Source: Beijerinckiaceae bacterium (GTDB taxonomy: Bacteria > Pseudomonadota > Alphaproteobacteria > Rhizobiales > Beijerinckiaceae). From it: a stretch of DNA of 5,033 nt. Below are positions 1 to 5,033 of the stretch, in pieces. The notes below the pieces were generated by a model. That model was given only the letters and a program-made list of their open reading frames with translations. It had not been told where the DNA came from and did not search any database. Made by a program: the position numbers and the translations under genes. Each line of letters starts with the position of its first letter. Position 1 is the first letter of the stretch. Location of the stretch: assembly GCA_027346205.1 (NCBI GenBank), contig DAIESR010000094.1, positions 1 through 5,033 on the forward strand, given 5' to 3'.

Positions 1-10
1 CAAATTTCAT
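1..10 (-). CDS. possible start of the next gene downstream of the peptide-binding protein (3 codons visible)
   Basis: The first ten bases read on the minus strand as ATG AAA TTT G, giving Met-Lys-Phe. This ATG lies 16 nt beyond the TAG stop of the peptide-binding protein gene, a normal spacing inside an operon. Genes for OppA-type binding proteins are often followed by a gene for an OppB-type permease, whose N-terminus is usually Met, one or two small or basic residues and then hydrophobic residues, so the fragment is compatible with that. Three codons cannot identify a product, and there is no strong Shine-Dalgarno sequence before the ATG. The call rests on position only. Confidence 0.3.
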
Positions 11-26
11 CTGAGCGTTCGCCGCT

Positions 27-1652
27 CTATTGCCCGGGGCCGATCGAGATATAGCGGCCCGGATGGTGATCGAGCGCGTTCGGCACCCAGCCGCGCAGGC
101 GCTTCGACACGAGATTGCGCGAGCGAGCGAAAAGCAGGACGAGATAGGGCTGCTGCTCGAGCAGTAAAGCTTCCGCTTTGTGCAGCAAGGCGATGCGGGC
201 AATGCCAGCCGATTCTGCGGCCTCTCGCATCAAAGCATCATAGGTAGGATCGGAAAAATGTGCCGTGTTGAGGCCGGGATTGTCGCTTTCCGCCAGGAAT
301 AGATAATTCTGCGCATCCGCATAATCAGCGAACCAACCGAAGCGCGCGATATCATAAGGCGCGCCGGAATGGAGGAAGGCGTAATAGCTCGTCGAATCAG
401 TCTGATAGAGATGGGTCGTGACGCCGAGAACCTTCCACATGTCGGCGATCGCCACCGCCGTCGCCTTATTGTTCTCCGACGTGTTGAATCTGATCTCCAC
501 ATCAAGCGTCTTGCCGCCGGGACCATAGCCTGCCTCGCGCAACAGACGTTTGGCGAGGTCCTCGCGCGTGAAGGAATCCATATTCTTCCAGCTCACACGC
601 GTGGGCGTGCCGTAGGATGCGATCCCCGGCGGCACGAAACTATAGGCCGGCTGCATGGTGCCGCCCCAGATCTTGTTCGCTAGAAATTCCCGATCGATCA
701 CCATGGATAGGGCGCGCCGCACACGCGCATCGTCGAAGGGCGGATGTCGCGTGTCGAAGGCGAAATAATAGCCGCCGAGATAGGGCGCTACCTTGAATTC
801 GCTCCCCAGTCGCGCACGGACAAAGCCAATCTGATCGACCGGAACATCATCATAGGAATCGATCTCGCCGGCCATGAAGCGGCGCAGCGCCGCTGCACGG
901 TCTTCGAGCGGAATGAAAATCTCCTTCTCGAGCTTCACATGCGCCGCATCGTAATAATAAGGGTTTTTAACGAGCACGAGCCGGTCGTCGGGGAAGAATT
1001 CCTTGAGCATGAACGGGCCATTGCTGACGAGACGGCTGGGTTTCGTGAATGCGTCGCCATAGGCCGCGACATTGCGCGGATCGAGCGGCAGCGCGGTCAG
1101 ATGGGTGATTTGTTCGAGGAGATAGGGCACCGGATGTTCGAGCGTCAGCTCGAGCACATTGTCGCCGAGCGCGCGCACGCCGAGCGCCGTGACCGGCAGT
1201 TTGCCCTTGTTGACCTTCTCGGCATTTTTCAAAGTGTAGAGAATATTGGCATATTGGGCGCCGGTCGCCGGATTCATCAGGCGGCGGAAGGAGAAGACGA
1301 AATCCTCCGGCACGACTTTGTCGCCGTTCGACCATCGCGCATCGGGGCGAAACGTGAAGCGATAGACGGTGCGATCGGCATTCACTATCCATTTTTCAGC
1401 AACGCCGGGGATGATCTTGCCTTCGGCATCGAGGGTCACCAGACCCTCGAACAGCTCGGAAAGAATAGTGGCTTCGAGCACGGTCGAAGCCTTGTCCGGA
1501 TCGAGCGAGCCGGGATCGCCGCTGGCACCGCGCCGCCAGACTTGTGGCAGCGCATGCGGCTCGGCCCGCATGGCAGGTGCTAAAAGGCTAAATGCTGCGC
1601 AGAAGAGGCTGGTGACAATGAGCGTAAAGGCACCACGCTTTCCGCGCGTCAT
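27..1652 (-). CDS. OppA-type periplasmic peptide-binding protein of an ABC transporter (SBP_bac_5 family)
   Basis: Extracellular solute-binding protein, 541 aa, that should capture oligopeptides in the periplasm and deliver them to an inner-membrane ABC permease. Residues 1-30 form a Sec signal peptide: basic start (MTRGKRG), hydrophobic core at about 8-27, cleavage probably after APA (27) or MRA (30). Cys18 follows Phe and makes no lipobox, so the mature protein should be soluble. Family landmarks in order are GDPGSLDP (45-52), LFEGL (67-71), GVAEKW (83-88), WSNGDKV (107-113), SNGPFMLKEF (210-219), PPFDDARVRRAL (304-315), AGY (374-376) and FGWFADYADAQNY (438-450). Asp443 in that last motif aligns, from memory, with the OppA aspartate that binds the peptide amino terminus. 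Length matches the family. The frame stays open upstream to 1988, but residues before 1652 overlap the preceding gene and lack family character, while the ATG at 1652 directly precedes the signal peptide. It starts 8 nt after the SnoaL-like gene, so the two are probably one transcript. Peptide specificity is unknown; glutathione or murein-peptide binding cannot be excluded. Confidence 0.93.
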   Translation of the reverse strand: MTRGKRGAFTLIVTSLFCAAFSLLAPAMRAEPHALPQVWRRGASGDPGSLDPDKASTVLEATILSELFEGLVTLDAEGKIIPGVAEKWIVNADRTVYRFTFRPDARWSNGDKVVPEDFVFSFRRLMNPATGAQYANILYTLKNAEKVNKGKLPVTALGVRALGDNVLELTLEHPVPYLLEQITHLTALPLDPRNVAAYGDAFTKPSRLVSNGPFMLKEFFPDDRLVLVKNPYYYDAAHVKLEKEIFIPLEDRAAALRRFMAGEIDSYDDVPVDQIGFVRARLGSEFKVAPYLGGYYFAFDTRHPPFDDARVRRALSMVIDREFLANKIWGGTMQPAYSFVPPGIASYGTPTRVSWKNMDSFTREDLAKRLLREAGYGPGGKTLDVEIRFNTSENNKATAVAIADMWKVLGVTTHLYQTDSTSYYAFLHSGAPYDIARFGWFADYADAQNYLFLAESDNPGLNTAHFSDPTYDALMREAAESAGIARIALLHKAEALLLEQQPYLVLLFARSRNLVSKRLRGWVPNALDHHPGRYISIGPGQ

Positions 1653-1660
1653 GGCCGGGC

Positions 1661-2065
1661 TCAATTCAGCCTGTTTGCCGGTGGCCGCTCGGGTTCCGGC
1701 TCGATCTCGGCGGCGATCGGGCTCGCCTGATGATGGATCATCCGCCAGGCACCATCGATGCGGCGGAACCAATTGGTCACGGCGAGTGCCATGCCGCCGA
1801 CGATCTCGATGCAGAAGACCCGCCCGTCGTCGCCGGAGATCAGCGGCGTGGCATTGCGCTGCTGGACTGGCTCCTGCTGCGGATTGCGCAAAATGCTGCG
1901 ATAGGATTCGAGAATCGGCTGGCGGCCGATCAGAACCGGCCAGCCGGGATGGACGCAAGAGACGTCTTCCTCCGCCCAAAGGCCGCACATCTGGCCGAAG
2001 TCCCCGGCCATGAAGGCTTTGTAATAGGCGGCATTCGCAGCCAGGATCGCGTCGTCGTCGGTCAT
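1661..2065 (-). CDS. SnoaL/NTF2-like small protein (SnoaL_3 or DUF4440 type), function unknown
   Basis: A 134-aa protein with the layout of the SnoaL/NTF2 cone fold. An N-terminal helix (AILAANAAYYKAFMAGDF, 6-23) leads into LWAEEDVSCVHPGW (29-42), the family pattern of a strand carrying a His-Pro-Gly turn, then LIGRQPILESYRSIL (45-59). The C-terminal sheet carries NWFRRIDGAWRMIHHQASPI (98-117), typical of SnoaL_3/DUF4440 proteins. A proline- and glutamate-rich tail of about 15 residues (120-134) looks disordered. Members include enzymes and binding proteins, so the fold alone gives no reaction. The frame is open to a GTG at 2176, but the family starts with the helix just after the ATG at 2065 and the extra 37 residues look non-conserved, so I chose 2065; neither start has a good Shine-Dalgarno sequence. 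The stop lies 8 nt before the peptide-binding protein start, implying translational coupling or at least co-transcription. There is no signal peptide, so it is cytoplasmic. Confidence 0.85.
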   Translation of the reverse strand: MTDDDAILAANAAYYKAFMAGDFGQMCGLWAEEDVSCVHPGWPVLIGRQPILESYRSILRNPQQEPVQQRNATPLISGDDGRVFCIEIVGGMALAVTNWFRRIDGAWRMIHHQASPIAAEIEPEPERPPANRLN

Positions 2066-2081
2066 GCGGTTCGAAGTGCCG

Positions 2082-2158
2082 GAATTCTCGGCCGAAATCA
2101 ACCGGACAGAAAGGCCGGCTGCCTGAGCCGAAGGCCGCGGAAGTCGAGAATTCTCGGC
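2082..2158. repeat. short direct repeat pair (11 bp) in the gap between the hydrolase and SnoaL-like genes
   Basis: GAATTCTCGGC occurs at 2082-2092 and again at 2148-2158, 66 bp apart start to start. The second copy lies in a perfect 12-bp palindrome, CGAGAATTCTCG (2145-2156). Together they take up much of the 128-bp gap ahead of the SnoaL-like gene, so they could be a pair of operator half-sites or merely a chance repeat. No known regulator motif was recognised. Confidence 0.4.
2105..2136 (-). terminator. weak terminator-like hairpin downstream of the carbon-nitrogen hydrolase
   Basis: On the minus strand, about 58 nt after the hydrolase stop, the transcript can fold CGGCT-CAGGC-AGCCG (2130-2116). 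The stem can be extended by a few G/C pairs across a small bulge. It is followed by CCTTTCTGT, which has only a short and interrupted T run. This could cause partial termination between the hydrolase and the SnoaL-like gene. The poor U tract keeps confidence low. Confidence 0.25.
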
Positions 2159-2193
2159 AAATTTCGCGCCAGCCACGCCGGCCGACGAGACGG

Positions 2194-3024
2194 CTATTTA
2201 AGCCTCACCTTATGCTGTGCGACAGGAATCTGCGCCCGTACTTTTGCGACGAGCTTGGGCTCGATCCGCGCTGAAACGATACCGACCCCGTCCGATGCTT
2301 TGGCGATGACATGGCCCCAGGGGTCAGCGATCAGCGAATGGCCATAGGTGGCACGGGTCTCATTGCCGACCATATGGGTGCCGCATTGCGCCGGGGCGCA
2401 GAAATAGGCCTCCGTCTCGATCGCGCGAGCGCGGCAGAGCACTTCCCAATGGTCCTTGCCGGTCTGCAAAGTGAAAGCGGATGGCAGAGCAATCATCTCG
2501 GCGCCCTTTTCGGCGAGCGCCTGGAAGAGTTCCGGAAAGCGCAGGTCGTAGCAGATGGAGCAGCCGATCGTGATGCCTTCGCAATCATAGGTCACGACCG
2601 TATCGCCCGGCTTGAAGGCGGCGCTTTCACGATATTGCGTTCCGTCGGGGCCAGTGATGTCGAACATATGGATCTTGCGGTAGCGGGCGATCTCCTCGCC
2701 GGCGCGATTAAACACCAAGGTCGTGTTGTGGATGCGCTCTTCTCCCTCTTGACCTTCGATCTTCTCGAGGATCGAGCCGGCATGGATGAAGATGCCATGC
2801 TTTTTGGCGAGCGCCTTCAAGGCGCGGGAAGCGGGGCCTTCGCCGGGAATTTCAGCCGCGGCGAGCTTGTCGGGCCGGGTGCCGCCGAGGAAATCGAAAC
2901 ATTCCGGCAGTGCCACCCAATCGGGCCGCTCCTCTGCCACCGCCTGCTCGATCAGCGCGGTTGCCGTGGCGATATTCGCCGCCTTGTCAGCGCGCGAGTT
3001 CATCTGGATCAAGGAAATTTTCAT
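2194..3024 (-). CDS. carbon-nitrogen hydrolase of the Nit1/Nit2 branch (probable omega-amidase or deaminated-glutathione amidase)
   Basis: A 276-aa cytoplasmic amidase of the nitrilase superfamily, covering the whole domain at the family's normal length. The catalytic triad is complete: Glu41 in VALPECFDF, Lys117 in RYRKIHMFD, and nucleophile Cys158 in CSICYDLRFPELF (155-167). Glu133 in YRES is the probable supporting glutamate. Further landmarks are GPDGTQYRES (125-134), ALPSAFT (179-185), HWEVLCRARAIET (192-204), APAQCGTH (210-217) and GHSLIADPWGHV (228-239). The IHMFD and AxxxxxHWE patterns point to the Nit1/Nit2 group rather than to true nitrilases, beta-ureidopropionase or NAD synthetase. 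Nit1 proteins hydrolyse deaminated glutathione, and Nit2 proteins hydrolyse alpha-ketoglutaramate to 2-oxoglutarate and ammonia; sequence by eye does not separate these. The ATG at 3024 begins the first beta strand (MKISLIQMNS), as expected; its ribosome binding site is weak. It lies 158 bp after the chemotaxis gene and 128 bp before the SnoaL-like gene, all on one strand, so it may have its own promoter. Confidence 0.93.
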   Translation of the reverse strand: MKISLIQMNSRADKAANIATATALIEQAVAEERPDWVALPECFDFLGGTRPDKLAAAEIPGEGPASRALKALAKKHGIFIHAGSILEKIEGQEGEERIHNTTLVFNRAGEEIARYRKIHMFDITGPDGTQYRESAAFKPGDTVVTYDCEGITIGCSICYDLRFPELFQALAEKGAEMIALPSAFTLQTGKDHWEVLCRARAIETEAYFCAPAQCGTHMVGNETRATYGHSLIADPWGHVIAKASDGVGIVSARIEPKLVAKVRAQIPVAQHKVRLK

Positions 3025-3058
3025 GCAAGAAGGTCCGCGCCATGCCGGGCGAACCTAT

Positions 3059-3108
3059 AGAGCATTTTCAGCAAAAGCGGGTATCGGTTTTGCGTTCGTA
3101 AATGCTCT
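3059..3108. repeat. Rhizobiales-type intergenic palindromic repeat (about 50 bp)
   Basis: The element has perfect 9-bp terminal inverted repeats, AGAGCATTT (3059-3067) and AAATGCTCT (3100-3108). Nested inside is GCAAAA (3071-3076) facing TTTTGC (3088-3093), around the core GCGGGTATCGG. The AGAGCATTTT end, an AAAAGTGGGTACCGG-like core and the AATGCTCT end are, from memory, the hallmarks of a short palindrome dispersed through many Rhizobiales genomes, usually between genes. It encodes no protein. It lies 34 bp upstream of the hydrolase start and would form a cruciform or an RNA hairpin. A single copy is visible here, so the repeat nature rests on recognition rather than on a second copy. Confidence 0.7.
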
Positions 3109-3125
3109 CACTTTTTGAATGAGAG
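3105..3125. other. second hairpin, overlapping the right end of the palindromic repeat
   Basis: CTCTCA (3105-3110) is complementary to TGAGAG (3120-3125) with a 9-nt loop. The left arm shares four bases (3105-3108) with the terminal arm of the 3059-3108 palindrome, so the two structures cannot both form fully. Read on the minus strand it lies about 58 nt after the chemotaxis protein stop, but it is followed by CATTTA rather than a T run, so it is not a convincing intrinsic terminator. Confidence 0.45.
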
Positions 3126-3182
3126 TGGTTTTTGTCACGATTGCCCGAGCAGGAGCAAACGGCTGATGTCAGGCCGCCAGTG

Positions 3183-4511
3183 TCATGCCGCTTGGAGCCC
3201 GTTGGCAAAGGTTCTGACGTCTTCGGCGATCGTGTTGGCGAGTTCGTCGAGGACGCGGGCGAGTTCGACGACCGATTCGACACTGTCGGTCGTCTCGGCG
3301 ACAGCTTTGGCGACACCGTCGACGAAGGTCGACATGGCCGTCGTGCCCGAGGCAGCAGAGCGTACATTGCGGGTGATTTCCTGGGTCGAGGCGCCCTGTT
3401 CCTGCACCGCAGAGGCGATAATCGCCGAAATCTGCTCTATTTCGCTGATCTTGATCTGGATCGTATCGATCGCCGTCACGGAGCTTTCCGTCGCCGCCTG
3501 CATGTCGGCGATCTGACCCGAGATTTCCTGGGTGGCGCGCGCCGTTTGTGTCGCCAGAGTCTTGACCTCTTGCGCGACCACGGCGAAGCCGCGGCCGGCT
3601 TCGCCTGCTCGGGCCGCCTCGATCGTCGCGTTGAGCGCGAGTAGATTGGTCTGCGCCGCGATTCGCGAAATGAGACTGACGACATCGCCGACGCGGCGTG
3701 CCGAGATCGCCAGCCGCTCCATGCCGGCAGACGATTCGACGCTTTCCGAGACCGCTCGCTTGACGACGGTCGTCGATTGCACCACCTGCCGGCTGATTTC
3801 CTCGATCGAGGCCAGCAATTGCTCGGAGGCGATTGCGACAGAGGAGACGTCGCTCGCCGCATGGGAGGAGGCGATTCTCGCCTGGTTCGACCCTTCCGCG
3901 GCATTGCGCGCGGCGTCGATCATCGCCTCCGAGGCGGCGGTCATCCGCTTTGTCATTGCGCCGAGACGGACCATGGTGGCCGACAAATCGGCGGAGAATT
4001 TTTCGACTTTTGCGCGAATGGCCGCTTCGCGCATGAGACGCGCCTCGCGATCGTCGCGCGTTCGGATTTCGGTGACGAGGGCATTATTGGTGCGCACCGC
4101 ATCGCGCAGCACCGAGAGTGCCCGGGTAATGGCGCCGATTTCGTCCTTGCGCTTCATTTGCGCATTGTCAATCTCGATATCGGTGCCGCCTGCCGCGAGC
4201 GCTGCCATTTGGTGCGCGAGTTTGCTGATCGGCTTGGCAATGGTGCGGTGAATGACGGGGATGGAGACGCCGAGGATCAAAAGGCAGCCGAGGCCCGTGC
4301 CCAGCAGAAGATGATTGGCGAGGGCTCCCGCGGCGGCTTCGAACTCGACCGCTCGCTGGAGGGCATTTGCCGGATCAGAGATCGTGACATCATGGGCCAT
4401 CACGCGCAAGTCGACCGCGGAGAAATAAGCGGCGAAGCCCATGACGACCAACAAAGCCATGAAAAGCAGTTGTCTCAGGACAAGGCTTCCGCCAATGGAT
4501 AAACGAACCAT
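3183..4511 (-). CDS. methyl-accepting chemotaxis protein with HAMP domain and a minimal periplasmic loop
   Basis: A 442-aa transmembrane chemoreceptor that should signal to CheA/CheW. Transmembrane helix 1 is at about 10-33 and helix 2 at about 66-88, leaving only some 30 periplasmic residues. The HAMP domain covers about 88-142, with the KPI proline (Pro94) and the DEIG motif (123-126). A coiled coil of methylation and signalling helices fills 150-435. Its hairpin tip (281-320) is diagnostic, reading [20 protein letters not shown], then [20 protein letters not shown]. The C-terminus FANGLQAA has no NWETF-type pentapeptide for docking CheR or CheB. With so small an outer loop there is no classical ligand-binding domain, so the input may be membrane state, redox or a partner protein. 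The ATG at 4511 sits just before transmembrane helix 1; the ribosome binding site is weak. No other chemotaxis gene is in the window, making this an orphan receptor. It diverges from gshB across a 232-bp gap. Confidence 0.95.
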   Translation of the reverse strand: MVRLSIGGSLVLRQLLFMALLVVMGFAAYFSAVDLRVMAHDVTISDPANALQRAVEFEAAAGALANHLLLGTGLGCLLILGVSIPVIHRTIAKPISKLAHQMAALAAGGTDIEIDNAQMKRKDEIGAITRALSVLRDAVRTNNALVTEIRTRDDREARLMREAAIRAKVEKFSADLSATMVRLGAMTKRMTAASEAMIDAARNAAEGSNQARIASSHAASDVSSVAIASEQLLASIEEISRQVVQSTTVVKRAVSESVESSAGMERLAISARRVGDVVSLISRIAAQTNLLALNATIEAARAGEAGRGFAVVAQEVKTLATQTARATQEISGQIADMQAATESSVTAIDTIQIKISEIEQISAIIASAVQEQGASTQEITRNVRSAASGTTAMSTFVDGVAKAVAETTDSVESVVELARVLDELANTIAEDVRTFANGLQAA

Positions 4512-4590
4512 GAATATCGTCTCGCAATGTACTTGGCGGGCGCTCTCCGCCGCGTTTTGGTGAATGTAAGGCCACGCTCTTCATGGGAAG

Positions 4591-4620
4591 TTAACGACAA
4601 GCAAAACACTTCGCTAAGAT
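4591..4620 (+). promoter_or_regulatory. candidate housekeeping-sigma promoter for gshB
   Basis: TTAACG (4591-4596) and TAAGAT (4615-4620) are separated by 18 bp, each matching four of six bases of the sigma-70 boxes TTGACA and TATAAT. They sit in the most A/T-rich part of the divergent gap. Transcription would start near 4627 and give a leader of about 117 nt before the gshB start codon. No equally clear promoter was found for the divergent chemotaxis gene. Confidence 0.4.
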
Positions 4621-4639
4621 TAATCCGATTTGTCGTGCC

Positions 4640-4665
4640 CGGCGCTTCGGCTCATCGAAGCGCTG
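4640..4665 (+). promoter_or_regulatory. hairpin in the gshB leader
   Basis: GCGCTTCG (4642-4649) and CGAAGCGC (4656-4663) form a perfect 8-bp stem with a 6-nt loop, GCTCAT. One G-U pair and one C-G pair extend it to ten pairs (4640-4665). It is followed by TGCATTTT, a short T-containing stretch that makes it mildly terminator-like in the direction of gshB. It sits 78 nt before the gshB start. A further copy of one arm at 4687-4694 permits an alternative fold. Confidence 0.5.
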
Positions 4666-4731
4666 CATTTTCCGAGCGGAATCGGTGGCGCTTCCTCTGC
4701 GAATCCTCGTGCCGCAGCGGCCCACCCTGGA

Positions 4732-4737
4732 AAGGAG
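4732..4737 (+). promoter_or_regulatory. strong ribosome binding site of gshB
   Basis: AAGGAG lies six bases before the ATG at 4744. It is the only near-consensus Shine-Dalgarno sequence at a gene start in this window, and it fixes the gshB start codon. Confidence 0.85.
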
Positions 4738-4743
4738 CCTCCC

Positions 4744-5033
4744 ATGTCCCTCACCGTCGCGGTGCAGATGGACCCGAGCGACAAGATCAATGTCACGGGC
4801 GACACGACTTTCGCGCTGATGCTCGAAGCGCAGGCCCGCGGCCACAGGCTCGTCTATTACACGCCGGACAAGCTCTCCTTACTTCAAGGAAGAGTCGTCG
4901 CCGAAGCGGCGCATGTCTCGGTGCGCGACATGATCGGTGATCATTTTACCTTGGAGGCGGAACGGCGTATCGATCTCGCAAGCGTCGATGTTGTCCTGTT
5001 GCGGCAGGATCCGCCCTTCGACCTTGCCTATAT
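4744..5033 (+). CDS. gshB: glutathione synthetase, N-terminal part (runs off the window end)
   Basis: The first 96 codons of glutathione synthetase, the ATP-dependent cytoplasmic enzyme that joins gamma-glutamylcysteine and glycine in the last step of glutathione synthesis. The N-terminal domain is recognisable by [20 protein letters not shown] (5-24), matching the family pattern MDP-x3-IN followed by D[ST]-[ST]-F; then [20 protein letters not shown] (25-44) and [16 protein letters not shown] (81-96), matching the family motif R-[KQ]-DPPFD. The ATP-grasp domain, with the ATP and magnesium sites, lies beyond the window, so integrity of the whole gene cannot be judged. The start is secure: an AAGGAG site six bases upstream, and the protein begins at the first beta strand as in other GshB proteins. 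The frame is uninterrupted to the last base. It is divergent from the chemotaxis gene, with a leader of about 120 nt that can form hairpins and might control expression. Confidence 0.96.
   Translation, partial: MSLTVAVQMDPSDKINVTGDTTFALMLEAQARGHRLVYYTPDKLSLLQGRVVAEAAHVSVRDMIGDHFTLEAERRIDLASVDVVLLRQDPPFDLAY

Noticed and set aside
744..1583. 279-aa open frame on the plus strand opposite the peptide-binding protein gene
   Set aside because: It lies antisense to a clear OppA-type gene; its composition (rich in Arg, Glu, Ile, Gly) is that of a reverse-frame shadow, and no family motif is visible.
27..1652. Lipoprotein signal (Cys18) in the peptide-binding protein
   Set aside because: The residues before Cys18 are Ser-Leu-Phe, which does not fit the lipobox (small residue needed just before Cys).
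1653..1988. 112-residue N-terminal extension of the peptide-binding protein frame
   Set aside because: The extension is Arg/Ala/Pro-rich, overlaps the SnoaL-like gene almost entirely, and would bury the signal peptide in mid-protein.
2311..3060. 249-aa open frame on the plus strand opposite the carbon-nitrogen hydrolase
   Set aside because: It is fully antisense to a gene with an intact catalytic triad, with no recognisable domain and no ribosome binding site.
3105..3125. Intrinsic terminator for the chemoreceptor gene
   Set aside because: The stem has only six pairs and on the minus strand is followed by CATTTA without a proper T run.
3532..4502. Two overlapping open frames of about 240 aa on the plus strand opposite the chemoreceptor gene
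   Set aside because: They mirror the periodic coiled-coil codons of the receptor and show no domain; the minus-strand reading is certain.
4527..4940. 137-aa open frame on the plus strand spanning the gshB leader and start
   Set aside because: It is out of frame with gshB, which has the strong ribosome binding site and family motifs; the alternative frame has none.
1..5033. Mobile element, CRISPR array, toxin-antitoxin or other defence system
   Set aside because: No transposase, integrase, regularly spaced repeats, tRNA or defence-type domain was found; genes and gaps account for nearly all of the window.

Overview
This G+C-rich window fits the chromosome of an alphaproteobacterium, most likely of the order Hyphomicrobiales (Rhizobiales). 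The clues are the strong third-position G/C bias (which also creates long antisense open frames), protein sequences of alphaproteobacterial style, and a 50-bp intergenic palindrome resembling the short repeats scattered through Rhizobiales genomes. The family or genus cannot be fixed from this sequence.

Layout: four genes lie on the minus strand and one truncated gene on the plus strand. Reading the minus strand in its own direction, from 4511 down to 27, the order is: (1) a methyl-accepting chemotaxis protein with a very small periplasmic loop (4511-3183); (2) a 158-bp gap holding the Rhizobiales-type palindrome and an overlapping second hairpin; (3) a carbon-nitrogen hydrolase of the Nit1/Nit2 branch with its Glu-Lys-Cys triad intact (3024-2194); (4) a 128-bp gap with short repeats and a weak terminator-like hairpin; (5) a small SnoaL/NTF2-like protein (2065-1661); (6) eight bases further on, an OppA-type periplasmic peptide-binding protein with a signal peptide (1652-27). 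A possible start codon for a further gene sits at 10-8. On the plus strand, diverging from the chemotaxis gene, is the start of gshB, glutathione synthetase (4744 to the window end). It has an excellent ribosome binding site and a leader of about 120 nt that can form two competing hairpins.

How the genes may work together: the SnoaL-like and peptide-binding genes are almost certainly co-transcribed, and the hydrolase may be read in the same direction ahead of them. Hydrolases of this branch include the amidase that repairs deaminated glutathione. Finding one 1.7 kb from glutathione synthetase, with an oligopeptide-binding protein downstream, suggests a loose glutathione or small-peptide theme, but this is inference. 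No mobile element, CRISPR array, tRNA or rRNA gene was seen. I found no clearly new multi-gene system. The most unusual signals are the structured gshB leader and the overlapping hairpins downstream of the chemotaxis gene.
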